Under the pieces are notes generated by a model. That model was not told where the DNA came from. It searched no databases and was given only the letters and a program-made list of their open reading frames with translations. Positions 23,594 through 30,733 of a DNA stretch of 30,733 bases are shown one piece after another. The position numbers and the translations under genes were made by a program. Each line of letters begins with the position of its first letter. The first letter of the stretch is position 1. The DNA is from Sphingobium sp. (GTDB taxonomy: Bacteria > Pseudomonadota > Alphaproteobacteria > Sphingomonadales > Sphingomonadaceae), in the NCBI RefSeq assembly GCF_003248505.1, contig NZ_QFOA01000039.1, forward strand, positions 1 to 30,733. The letters run 5' to 3'.

Positions 23594-26164
23594 ATGAGTG
23601 ACAGCAAGGAAGACAAGCCGGTTCTGGGTCGCAAGCCGCTGGGCATCAAGCGGACCGTGGAATCCGGTCAGGTGCAGCAGCAGTTCAGCCATGGCCGCAA
23701 GAATACGGTTGTGGTCGAGGTGAAGCGGCGCCGTGTCCTGGGCAAGCCGGGCGAAGGCACCGGTGCTGCCCCCGCGACTGCGCCCCAGCCCGATCCGGCA
23801 CCGGTGCAGCGTCCCGCCGCTCCCCCGCCGCAGCAGCGTGCGCCCCAGCCTGCCGCTCCCTCGCGCCCCTCGCCGCCGCAGAGCCTGATGTCACGTCAGG
23901 AACTTCAGGCGAAGCTGCTGCGTGAGGCTGAGGAGGCTCGCATGACCGCGCTGGAGGAAGCGCGCCGTCGCGAGGATGCCGCCCGCGTCGCTGCGAGCGA
24001 GGAGGAAAAGCGCCGCGCCGAGGAAAATCGCCTCGCTGCCGAAGCGCCCGTACCCGAAGCGCCTGCCGCTCCTGAGGTTCCGGTCGCAGCCGAACCTGTG
24101 GAAGCGCCTGCCGCCCCGGCGGCGGAAGCTGTTCCTGAGGTTCGTGAGGAAGCGGCGCCCGCACAGCCTGCTGCCGTCACGCCCCCGCCGCGTCGCTTCA
24201 CACCGGTTACCCCTGTGAAGCGTCCGGAACCTGCCAAGCCCGAGCGGGCGAAGCGTGCCGACGACAACCGTCGTCAGTCGGGCAAGCTGACTGTTACCCG
24301 CGCGCTGGCCGACGACGACAGCGCACGTGCGCGCAGCCTCGCCGCGCTGAAGCGTGCGCGTGAAAAGGAGCGTCGCGCGCATTATTCGGGCGGCAGCCAG
24401 CAGCGTGAAAAGCAGGTTCGCGATGTCGTGGTGCCTGAAAGCATCACGGTGCAAGAACTCGCCAACCGTATGGCCGAAAAGGGCGCGGATCTGGTCAAGG
24501 CCTTGTTCAAGATGGGCACGGCGGTCACGCTCAACCAGGCGATCGATCAGGACACCGCCGAGCTGCTGGTCGAGGAATTTGGCCACCGGATTCAGCGTGT
24601 GTCCGATGCCGACGTCGAGATTGGCATGGAAGGCGAAGTCGATGCGCCCGAAGCGCTGAAAATCCGTCCGCCCGTCGTCACCATCATGGGCCATGTCGAT
24701 CACGGCAAGACCTCGCTGCTCGACGCACTGCGCGGCACCAATGTGGTATCCGGCGAAAGCGGTGGCATCACGCAGCATATCGGTGCTTACCAGATCAAGA
24801 CGAAGAGCGGCGACCTTGTCACCTTCCTCGACACGCCGGGTCACGAGGCGTTTTCGGAAATGCGCGCACGCGGTGCGAACGTTACCGACATCGTCATTCT
24901 GGTGGTCGCGGCCGATGACGGGCTGATGCCGCAGACGATCGAGGCGATCAACCATACGAAGGCCGCTGGCGTTCCGATGATCGTCGCGATCAACAAGGTC
25001 GACAAGCCCGACGCCAATCCGCAGAAGGTGCGCGAGCGCCTACTCGAACATGAAGTCATCGTCGAGGATATGGGCGGCGAGACTCAGGACGTCGAAGTGT
25101 CGGCGCTCAAGCGGACGGGTCTGGACGACCTGCTCGACAAGATCATGCTTCAGGCCGAATTGCTCGAACTCACCGCCAACCCGGATCGTCCTGCCGAAGG
25201 CAATGTGGTCGAAGCTCAGCTCGACAAGGGTCGCGGCGCGGTCGCTACCGTGCTGGTGCGCAAGGGCACGCTCAAGATCGGCGACACCTTCGTCATCGGT
25301 TCGGAAAGCGGCAAGGTCCGCGCGATGATCAATGACAAGGGGCAGCAGGTGAAGATCGCCGGTCCTTCGACCCCGGTCGAGGTTCTGGGCCTGTCGGGTG
25401 TCCCGATGGCGGGCGATCAACTTACCGTCGTCGAAAACGAAGCGCGTGCTCGCGAAGTTGCTGCCTATCGTCAGGAACAGGCGACCAAGAAGCGCACGAC
25501 CGCCGCACCGACCAGCTTCGAACATATGTTCTCGGCGCTCAACACCAAGGTCATCGAATATCCGGTGGTGGTGAAGGGGGACGTGCAGGGTTCTGTCGAA
25601 GCGATCGTGTCGTCGCTGAACCGCATTTCGACCGATGAGATCAAGGTCCGCATCCTGCATTCGGGCGTCGGCGCGATCACCGAAAGCGACGTGACGCTGG
25701 CTGCGGCCAGCCGGGCGCCGCTGATCGGCTTCAACGTGCGTCCCAATGCCAAGGCACGCCAACTGGCCGAACGCGAAAAGATCTCGCTGCGTTATTACGA
25801 TGTGATCTACGACCTCCTTGAAGAAGTTCGTGGCGAAATGGCGGGGCAGCTTGCACCCGAGCGGATCGAAACGATCGTCGGTCGGGCCGAAGTGCTTCAG
25901 GTGTTCCCTGCGGGCAAGAAGGACAAGGCGGCAGGTCTGCTGGTACTGGACGGCATCATCCGCAAGGGGCTGGCCGCGCGTCTTACCCGCGACGATGTCA
26001 TCGTGTCTCGCACGAACATCGCCTCGCTTCGCCGCTTCAAGGACGATGTGTCGGAAGTGCGGGCAGGCATGGAGTGCGGCGTGGTGCTGCACGACACGAA
26101 CGACATCAAGGCCGGCGACACGCTCGAACTGTTCGAGGTCGAGGAACGCCAGCGCACGCTGTAA
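23594..26164 (+). CDS. infB: Translation initiation factor IF-2
   Basis: The 856-residue GTPase brings initiator tRNA to the 30S subunit. A variable N-terminal part (residues about 45-270) is rich in Ala, Pro and Glu with a charged helical stretch; the IF2_N module follows (about 280-330). The GTPase domain starts near residue 360 with GHVDHGKTS, DTPGHEAF and NKVDKP (G1, G3 and G4 motifs), then the beta-barrel and C-terminal initiator-tRNA-binding domains. Length is normal for alphaproteobacteria. The 66-base gap before it has only a weak ribosome binding site (GAAGGG, 14 bases from the ATG). A GC-rich hairpin follows the stop. Confidence 0.97.
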   Translation: MSDSKEDKPVLGRKPLGIKRTVESGQVQQQFSHGRKNTVVVEVKRRRVLGKPGEGTGAAPATAPQPDPAPVQRPAAPPPQQRAPQPAAPSRPSPPQSLMSRQELQAKLLREAEEARMTALEEARRREDAARVAASEEEKRRAEENRLAAEAPVPEAPAAPEVPVAAEPVEAPAAPAAEAVPEVREEAAPAQPAAVTPPPRRFTPVTPVKRPEPAKPERAKRADDNRRQSGKLTVTRALADDDSARARSLAALKRAREKERRAHYSGGSQQREKQVRDVVVPESITVQELANRMAEKGADLVKALFKMGTAVTLNQAIDQDTAELLVEEFGHRIQRVSDADVEIGMEGEVDAPEALKIRPPVVTIMGHVDHGKTSLLDALRGTNVVSGESGGITQHIGAYQIKTKSGDLVTFLDTPGHEAFSEMRARGANVTDIVILVVAADDGLMPQTIEAINHTKAAGVPMIVAINKVDKPDANPQKVRERLLEHEVIVEDMGGETQDVEVSALKRTGLDDLLDKIMLQAELLELTANPDRPAEGNVVEAQLDKGRGAVATVLVRKGTLKIGDTFVIGSESGKVRAMINDKGQQVKIAGPSTPVEVLGLSGVPMAGDQLTVVENEARAREVAAYRQEQATKKRTTAAPTSFEHMFSALNTKVIEYPVVVKGDVQGSVEAIVSSLNRISTDEIKVRILHSGVGAITESDVTLAAASRAPLIGFNVRPNAKARQLAEREKISLRYYDVIYDLLEEVRGEMAGQLAPERIETIVGRAEVLQVFPAGKKDKAAGLLVLDGIIRKGLAARLTRDDVIVSRTNIASLRRFKDDVSEVRAGMECGVVLHDTNDIKAGDTLELFEVEERQRTL

Positions 26165-26175
26165 TGTGGAAAGCC

Positions 26176-26197
26176 CCTCCCTCCACCGGGAGGGAGG
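26176..26197 (+). promoter_or_regulatory. GC-rich hairpin covering the rbfA ribosome binding region
   Basis: CCTCCCTCC pairs perfectly over 9 bp with GGAGGGAGG around an ACCG loop, and AGGTTTTG follows. It starts 12 bases after the infB stop. The 3' arm is most of the purine-rich stretch that ends 11 bases before the rbfA ATG, so the hairpin would mask that ribosome binding site; the following T residues also make it terminator-like. It could instead be a copy of a genomic palindromic repeat. Confidence 0.6.
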
Positions 26198-26211
26198 AGG
26201 TTTTGTAATCC

Positions 26212-26613
26212 ATGGTCCAATCGTCCGAAGGCCCTTCCGTCCGCCTGCTGCGTGTGGGCGAACAGGTTCGCCATATCCTGTCTGAAATTCTCCAGCGCGG
26301 GGATGTGCATGACGATGTGCTGACCAGCCATGTCGTTAGTATTACCGAAGTCCGCATGTCACCCGATCTTCGTCACGCCACCGTGTTCGTAAAGTCGTTG
26401 CTGGGACAGGATGAGGAAGCGGTGCTGAAAGCGCTGCGGACGAACACTGCCTATCTGCAACGCGAGGTCGCGCATCGTACGCGCCTGAAATATGCCTCCA
26501 AACTCAAGTTCCTTGCAGACGAGAGTTTCGACGAAGGCAGCCACATCGACCGGTTGCTGCGCGATCCCAAAGTGGCGCGCGACCTGACGCAGGACGAGCA
26601 GGCCGAGGAATAA
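26212..26613 (+). CDS. rbfA: 30S ribosome-binding factor RbfA
   Basis: The 133-residue protein is a KH-fold assembly factor for the 30S subunit. Characteristic segments are RLLRVGEQVRHILSEILQRG near the N-terminus, VSITEVRMSPDLRHATVFV in the middle and LKYASKLKFLADESFDEGS near the C-terminus. The purine-rich GAGGAGG ends 11 bases before the ATG, a long spacing, and most of it lies in the preceding hairpin. It is downstream of infB in the standard operon order; truB is displaced by two inserted genes. Confidence 0.95.
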   Translation: MVQSSEGPSVRLLRVGEQVRHILSEILQRGDVHDDVLTSHVVSITEVRMSPDLRHATVFVKSLLGQDEEAVLKALRTNTAYLQREVAHRTRLKYASKLKFLADESFDEGSHIDRLLRDPKVARDLTQDEQAEE

Positions 26614-26676
26614 TCTTTCGACGCGCCCGCTCGGGGTCGCTACCGTCCGTTCGACTGGACTTGAAAGGGCGGCTGG

Positions 26677-27573
26677 ATGAAGAGCGGAATGTGGGCTGTG
26701 GCAACCTTGGCCATCGTGGCGGGACCGGCTTTTGCCAAAGAAGCCGCGCCCCTGTCCGCAGTTATCGCCGATCCCGCGCCGGACGCGGCTTATCCTGCCG
26801 GCATGAGTGCCGTCGTCATTCCCGCGCAGGGCGGTGCGATGAACGCGGTCATGTACAGCGCTGCCGGGCCCGGCACGCACCCCACGCTTCTTTTGCTTCA
26901 CGGCTTTCCCGGCAACGAACAGAATCTCGATCTGGCACAGGCGGCGCGCCGTGCCGGATGGAATGTCCTGACGCTGCATTATCGCGGCAGTTGGGGCAGC
27001 CCCGGGACTTTTTCCTTCGGCAACGCGTCCGAAGACGCCTTCACCGCGCTCCAGTTTCTTCAGCAACCCGCGACCGTCGCCAAGTTTCGCATCGATACCA
27101 GCGCTCTTGTCGTTGCGGGGCACAGCATGGGCGGCTTTATGGCGGCGGATGTCGCCGCAGCAGAGCCTCGGGTCGCGGGCCTTTTTCTGATCGATCCGTG
27201 GGACCCGTCTCAGACCGTCGCGGCGCTCTCCACGCCGCAGGGGGAGGCTGCGTGGAAGGCGGAGGTCGCAGGAGACCTTCCGCCGCTTGCCGGTGCGACC
27301 TATGAAAGCCTGACGGCAGAAATCAGGGGCAATGCCGACAAATTCGACCTTGGCCGCCGCCTTGCCGGTTACGGTCGCCGCCCCTTGAGCATCGTGGGCG
27401 CGGAGCGCGGCATCGGCGATCAGGCGCGCCGCGCCGCAGCAGATGCACAGGCGGCGAACCCGCAGGCACGGCTGACGATCTGGCCGACCGACCACAGCTT
27501 TTCCGACAGACGCATCGCGCTGGCCGATGCGCTCGTTCGCTTCCTCGCTGGCGTCGCGCCCACGATCCGTTAG
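26677..27573 (+). CDS. Exported alpha/beta hydrolase
   Basis: The 298-residue protein has a cleavable signal peptide ending in AFA at about residue 20, so it is probably periplasmic. The alpha/beta hydrolase core shows LLLHGFPGNEQN (oxyanion hole region), the nucleophile Ser150 in VAGHSMGG and a C-terminal His273 in PTDHSFSD; an acidic partner may be Asp in the LIDPWDPSQ region or further on. Substrate cannot be told; esterase or dipeptidyl-peptidase-like relatives are possible. It lies 63 bases after rbfA and 11 bases before tdk, so it is inserted in the translation operon. An alternative start 12 bases downstream is possible. Confidence 0.87.
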   Translation: MKSGMWAVATLAIVAGPAFAKEAAPLSAVIADPAPDAAYPAGMSAVVIPAQGGAMNAVMYSAAGPGTHPTLLLLHGFPGNEQNLDLAQAARRAGWNVLTLHYRGSWGSPGTFSFGNASEDAFTALQFLQQPATVAKFRIDTSALVVAGHSMGGFMAADVAAAEPRVAGLFLIDPWDPSQTVAALSTPQGEAAWKAEVAGDLPPLAGATYESLTAEIRGNADKFDLGRRLAGYGRRPLSIVGAERGIGDQARRAAADAQAANPQARLTIWPTDHSFSDRRIALADALVRFLAGVAPTIR

Positions 27574-27584
27574 AGGATTGGGCG

Positions 27585-28163
27585 ATGGCGAAGCTCTATT
27601 TCTACTATAGTTCGATGAACGCGGGCAAATCGACCACGCTGCTGCAATCGGACTTCAACTATCGTGAACGCGGCATGGAAACGATGCTGTGGACCGCAGC
27701 GGTAGACGACCGCTATGGGCGGGGGCGGATCGTGTCGCGCATCGGGCTGGAGTCGCACGCGCATTTGTTCGACAGCGAAGTAGACACCTACGCAGCGATT
27801 GCGCGGCAGCATGAGGCGACGCCCCTTTCCTGCGTCCTGTTGGACGAAGCGCAGTTCCTGACGCGGGATCAGGTCTGGCAACTGGCGGCGGTTGCGGATC
27901 GCCTTGGCATCCCGGTCCTTTGCTACGGCCTGCGCACCGATTTTCAGGGGGAGCTTTTCCCCGGCAGCGCCTATCTGCTCGGCATCGCGGACGTGCTGTC
28001 GGAGATCAAGACGGTGTGCGATTGCGGGCGCAAGGCCATCATGAACCTGCGCGTCGACGGGCAGGGGCGGGCGATCCGTCAGGGCGCGCAGACAGAGATC
28101 GGCGGCAACGATCGCTACATCGCGCTGTGCCGCCGTCACTTCGTGGAGCAGATGCAGGGCTGA
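27585..28163 (+). CDS. tdk: Thymidine kinase (type II)
   Basis: The 192-residue cytoplasmic enzyme phosphorylates thymidine for salvage into dTMP. The Walker A loop SSMNAGKST holds Lys15, and Glu88 in LLDEAQFL is the expected catalytic base. GLRTDFQGELFPGS is the family signature. The zinc site is represented by CDCGRKA and by a Cys in ALCRRHF near the C-terminus, with one ligand pair consistent with a four-cysteine site. Length is normal. It starts 11 bases after the alpha/beta hydrolase and lies 33 bases before truB, so is probably in the same transcript. Confidence 0.95.
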   Translation: MAKLYFYYSSMNAGKSTTLLQSDFNYRERGMETMLWTAAVDDRYGRGRIVSRIGLESHAHLFDSEVDTYAAIARQHEATPLSCVLLDEAQFLTRDQVWQLAAVADRLGIPVLCYGLRTDFQGELFPGSAYLLGIADVLSEIKTVCDCGRKAIMNLRVDGQGRAIRQGAQTEIGGNDRYIALCRRHFVEQMQG

Positions 28164-28196
28164 CAGCGGCATCCGGTCCGTTTAAGGCCCGCCGCC

Positions 28197-29090
28197 ATGC
28201 ATGGCTGGATCATCCTGGACAAACCGCACGGCCTCGGCTCCACCCAGGCGGTGAGCGCCGTCAAGCGCGCTCTGCGCCAGAGCGGGGCGGGGAAGGTCAA
28301 GGTCGGCCATGGCGGCACGCTCGACCCGCTGGCGACCGGGGTGCTGCCGATTGCCGTCGGGGAAGCGACCAAGCTTGCGGGGCGGATGCTCGACAGCGAC
28401 AAGATCTACGACTTTACTGTCTACTTCGGTGTCCAGACCGACACGCTCGATCTGGAGGGGAAGCCGATTGCCCACAGTGACCATCGCCCCGGCCGGGCGG
28501 CGGTCGATGCTGTCCTGCGGCGCTTCACCGGCCCGATCGAACAGGCCCCGCCCGCCTACAGCGCCATCCTGATCGACGGCCAGCGCGCCTACGACCTTGC
28601 GCGCAAGGGCGAGGCTGTAGAGATGAAGACGCGCGCAGTCACGATCCATAGCCTGACGGTTCAGGGGCAGGAGGAGGGGGAACGGGGGCTGACCGAAGTC
28701 ACGTTGACCGCCCATGTGTCGAAGGGAACCTATATCCGCAGCCTTGCCCGCGACATTGCGATGGCTCTCGGCACGGTGGGTCATGTCACGATGCTTCGCC
28801 GGGTCAAGGCGGGGCCCTTCACGCTCGATTCCGCGATTTCGCTGGACAAATTGGACCAAGCTGCTAGGGGCGGCCACCTCGGTAGTCTTATGCTGCCGTT
28901 GACGGCGGGGCTGGACGACATCCCGGCCCTTCCCGTCACTCCCGATGATGCGCTCGCTCTCCGCCAGGGGAAGGCGCTTATGGGGAAACCGCACACCGGT
29001 CTCCTGCTGGCGATGCTGGGCGATACGCCCATCGCGCTGGTGCAGTCCAGTGGCCCGGAAATCCGGGTGGTGCGCGGCTTCAATCTCTAG
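28197..29090 (+). CDS. truB: tRNA pseudouridine(55) synthase
   Basis: The 297-residue enzyme makes pseudouridine 55 in the T loop of tRNAs. The N-terminal HGWIILDKPHGLGS and the catalytic Asp43 in GGTLDPLATGVLP are diagnostic; PPAYSAI and KGTYIRSLARDI are further family motifs, and a short C-terminal PUA-like region follows. No clear ribosome binding site is visible before the ATG. It is followed 17 bases later by rpsO, in the standard order. Confidence 0.96.
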   Translation: MHGWIILDKPHGLGSTQAVSAVKRALRQSGAGKVKVGHGGTLDPLATGVLPIAVGEATKLAGRMLDSDKIYDFTVYFGVQTDTLDLEGKPIAHSDHRPGRAAVDAVLRRFTGPIEQAPPAYSAILIDGQRAYDLARKGEAVEMKTRAVTIHSLTVQGQEEGERGLTEVTLTAHVSKGTYIRSLARDIAMALGTVGHVTMLRRVKAGPFTLDSAISLDKLDQAARGGHLGSLMLPLTAGLDDIPALPVTPDDALALRQGKALMGKPHTGLLLAMLGDTPIALVQSSGPEIRVVRGFNL

Positions 29091-29107
29091 ATACGAAAGG
29101 AAGCCCG

Positions 29108-29377
29108 ATGTCGATCACTGCAGAGCGCAAGGAAGCGCTGATCAAGGAACATGCCCGCGCCGAAGGCGACACCGGTTCGCCCGAAGTCCAGGTTGCGATC
29201 CTCTCTGAGCGCATCGCCAACCTGACCGAGCATTTCAAGGGTCATCATAAGGATAACCACAGCCGTCGCGGCCTGCTGATGCTGGTCAACAAGCGTCGTT
29301 CGCTGCTGGACTATCTCAAGAAGAAGGATGAGGGCCGCTACGCCGACCTCATCGCCAAGCTGGGCCTGCGCAAGTAA
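29108..29377 (+). CDS. rpsO: 30S ribosomal protein S15
   Basis: The 89-residue protein has the standard S15 length and sequence: MSITAERKEALI, GDTGSPEVQVAILSERI, LTEHFKGHHKDNHSRRGLLMLVNKRR and LDYLKKKD (each segment as seen in order). It binds 16S rRNA early in 30S assembly. AAAGGAAG lies close to the ATG. The gene is followed by an intrinsic terminator and then pnp, the arrangement found in most proteobacteria. Confidence 0.98.
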   Translation: MSITAERKEALIKEHARAEGDTGSPEVQVAILSERIANLTEHFKGHHKDNHSRRGLLMLVNKRRSLLDYLKKKDEGRYADLIAKLGLRK

Positions 29378-29392
29378 GTCTGCTACAGAAGG

Positions 29393-29415
29393 AACGGCCC
29401 CCAACGGGGCCGTTT
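29393..29415 (+). terminator. Intrinsic terminator after rpsO
   Basis: AACGGCCCC pairs over 9 bp with GGGGCCGTT around a CAAC loop and is followed by TTTCC. It lies 15 bases after the rpsO stop. The short T run suggests partial termination, allowing some readthrough into pnp, as is known at this junction in other bacteria. Confidence 0.75.
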
Positions 29416-29423
29416 CCGATTCC

Positions 29424-29538
29424 GGGATGGGCGCAATTCGGCGACCCGTTCCGTCCCAGGGGCCATAGGATGCTCCACACCGCAGCGGGCCGGTTAGCCC
29501 GCAGATGAGGCCCCGCCGGGCAATAGGGCCATGGCGGG
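29424..29538 (+). promoter_or_regulatory. Structured pnp leader with three possible hairpins
   Basis: Three stems can form between the rpsO terminator and pnp: GGGATGG with CCGTCCC (29424-29457, long loop, one G-U), GCGGGC with GCCCGC (29485-29502, 6-base loop, perfect) and CCCGCC with GGCGGG (29512-29538). The AAGGA ribosome binding site and pnp ATG follow. In enterobacteria the pnp leader is a target of RNase III and PNPase autoregulation; the same here is inference. Confidence 0.35.
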
Positions 29539-29551
29539 CGAAGGAAAAAGC

Positions 29552-30733
29552 ATGTTTGATGTAAAGAAAGTTTCGATCGAGCTGGCAGGCAAGACCCTGA
29601 CTCTCGAAACCGGTCGCATTGCGCGTCAGGCCGACGCCGCCGTGCTGGCGACCTATGGCGAGACGGTGGTGCTGTGCGCCGTGACCGCCGCCAAGTCCGT
29701 AAAGGACGGGCAGGATTTCTTCCCGCTCACCGTCCACTATCAGGAAAAATATTCCGCCGCCGGTCGTATTCCGGGTGGCTTCTTCAAGCGCGAGCGCGGT
29801 GCGACGGAAAAGGAAACGCTGGTTTCCCGCCTGATCGACCGTCCGGTCCGCCCGCTCTTCCCCGAAGGTTTCTATAACGAGATCAACGTCATCGCTCAGG
29901 TGCTGAGCTTCGATGGCGAGAGCGAGCCCGACATCGTGGCGATGATCGCCGCATCGGCCGCCCTGACCCTTTCGGGTGTGCCCTTCCTCGGCCCCATCGG
30001 CGCGGCGCGCGTGGGCTACAAGGATGGCGAATATTTGCTGAACCCCTCGCTTGAGGAAGCCAAGGCCGGCGAACTCGACCTGGTCGTCGCTGCCACGCAC
30101 GACGCTGTGATGATGGTCGAATCCGAAGCGAAGGAACTGTCGGAAGACGTCATGCTGGGCGCGGTCCTGTTCGCGCACGACGCGTCGAAGAAGGTCGTGA
30201 ACGCGATCATCGATCTTGCCGAACAAGCCGCGAAGGATCCGTGGGACATCGCGCAAGGCGACGATCTCGACGACCTTAAGAAGAAGCTCAAGAAGCTGAT
30301 CGGCAAGGACATCGCCGCAGCCTACAAGCTGACGGACAAGTCGGCCCGCTCCAACGCGCTGAACGAAGCGCGCGCCAAGGCGAAGGCGCAGTTCGCCGCC
30401 GACGGCCTCGACGCCCAGACCGTGATGGCGGGCATCAAGCTTACCAAGAAGCTGGAAGCCGAAATCGTGCGCACTGCCATCCTCAAGGAAGGCAAGCGCA
30501 TCGACGGTCGCACGACCACCCAGATCCGCCCGATCGAGGCGATGGTCGGCTTCCTGCCGCGCACGCACGGTTCGGCGCTGTTCACCCGCGGCGAGACGCA
30601 GGCGATCTGCACCACCACGCTGGGCACCAAGGATGCCGAGCAGATGATCGACGGCCTGACCGGCCTGCACTATGAAAACTTCATGCTGCACTATAACTTC
30701 CCGCCCTATTCGGTCGGTGAAGTGGGCCGCTTC
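29552..30733 (+). CDS. pnp: Polynucleotide phosphorylase, N-terminal part (cut by window end)
   Basis: The frame from the ATG at 29552 is open for 394 codons to the end of the window. PNPase degrades RNA 3' to 5' with phosphate and is part of the RNA degradosome. The first RNase PH-like domain is clear: LETGRIARQADAAVLATYG, VHYQEKYSAAGRIPGGFFKRE and SRLIDRPVRPLFPEGF. A helical linker (about residues 215-300) follows and the second RNase PH domain begins with EGKRIDGRTTTQIRPI. The KH and S1 domains lie outside the window. AAGGA stands 7 bases before the ATG. Confidence 0.97.
   Translation, partial: MFDVKKVSIELAGKTLTLETGRIARQADAAVLATYGETVVLCAVTAAKSVKDGQDFFPLTVHYQEKYSAAGRIPGGFFKRERGATEKETLVSRLIDRPVRPLFPEGFYNEINVIAQVLSFDGESEPDIVAMIAASAALTLSGVPFLGPIGAARVGYKDGEYLLNPSLEEAKAGELDLVVAATHDAVMMVESEAKELSEDVMLGAVLFAHDASKKVVNAIIDLAEQAAKDPWDIAQGDDLDDLKKKLKKLIGKDIAAAYKLTDKSARSNALNEARAKAKAQFAADGLDAQTVMAGIKLTKKLEAEIVRTAILKEGKRIDGRTTTQIRPIEAMVGFLPRTHGSALFTRGETQAICTTTLGTKDAEQMIDGLTGLHYENFMLHYNFPPYSVGEVGRF

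Noticed and set aside
29391..29414. GGAAC followed by CGTT after 15 bases near the rpsO end
   Set aside because: Spacing is short and both elements are part of the rpsO terminator stem.
29470..29508. 12-codon ORF in the pnp leader
   Set aside because: No ribosome binding site precedes it, and its size is well within chance.
29087..30691. 534-codon antisense frame over rpsO and pnp
   Set aside because: Shadow of two highly conserved genes, including their intergenic leader; no domain recognised.

Overview
The window looks like chromosomal core DNA of an alphaproteobacterium of the sphingomonad group (Sphingomonas/Sphingobium-like). The reasons are high GC coding sequence, the tpiA-secG-pyrG order, an HWE-family histidine kinase, and a promoter matching the EcfG (general stress response) consensus. 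This placement is inference from gene content; no search was run. I see no insertion sequence, prophage, CRISPR array or integrase.

Region 1 (1-3100, + strand) is a tight four-gene cluster: the C-terminal end of a circularly permuted ATP-grasp protein, an alpha-E (DUF403) protein, a transglutaminase-like protease, and Anbu, a proteasome/HslV-like Ntn hydrolase. This gene set recurs in bacteria and has been proposed to make and remove a peptide modification; its substrate is still unclear. Region 2 (3120-4840) has a small DUF486 membrane protein, a Tyr/Gly/Arg-rich DUF2171 protein with a clear terminator, and a tRNA-Ala(CGC) with its promoter.

Region 3 (4954-10896, - strand) is a signalling operon whose reading frames overlap: a membrane GAF/hybrid histidine kinase with three receiver domains, a CheR-type methyltransferase, and a REC-PAS-HWE kinase-REC protein. 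A GGAAC-N17-CGTT site stands upstream, so the operon is probably controlled by EcfG. The cheR-like gene carries an in-frame TAA at codon 33 that removes or separates its N-terminal domain.

Region 4 (10949-20271) is housekeeping: a Nudix hydrolase and an extensin-like protein on +, converging on trpE and a PpiD-like foldase on -; then tpiA, secG and pyrG on +, ending at a strong terminator shared with a convergent lipoprotein sugar dehydrogenase of the glucose/sorbosone type.

Region 5 (20329-30733, + strand) is the conserved translation/RNA operon rimP-nusA-ylxR-infB-rbfA-truB-rpsO-pnp. Three extra genes sit inside it: a 4-oxalocrotonate tautomerase-like protein after nusA, and an exported alpha/beta hydrolase plus thymidine kinase between rbfA and truB. 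A 29-codon candidate small ORF bridges the tautomerase and ylxR genes. A GC-rich hairpin covers much of the rbfA ribosome binding site, and the pnp leader can form several hairpins. pnp runs off the end of the window.

The features most worth following up are the cheR stop codon, the EcfG promoter of the signalling operon, the Anbu cluster, the small ORF before ylxR and the rbfA hairpin.
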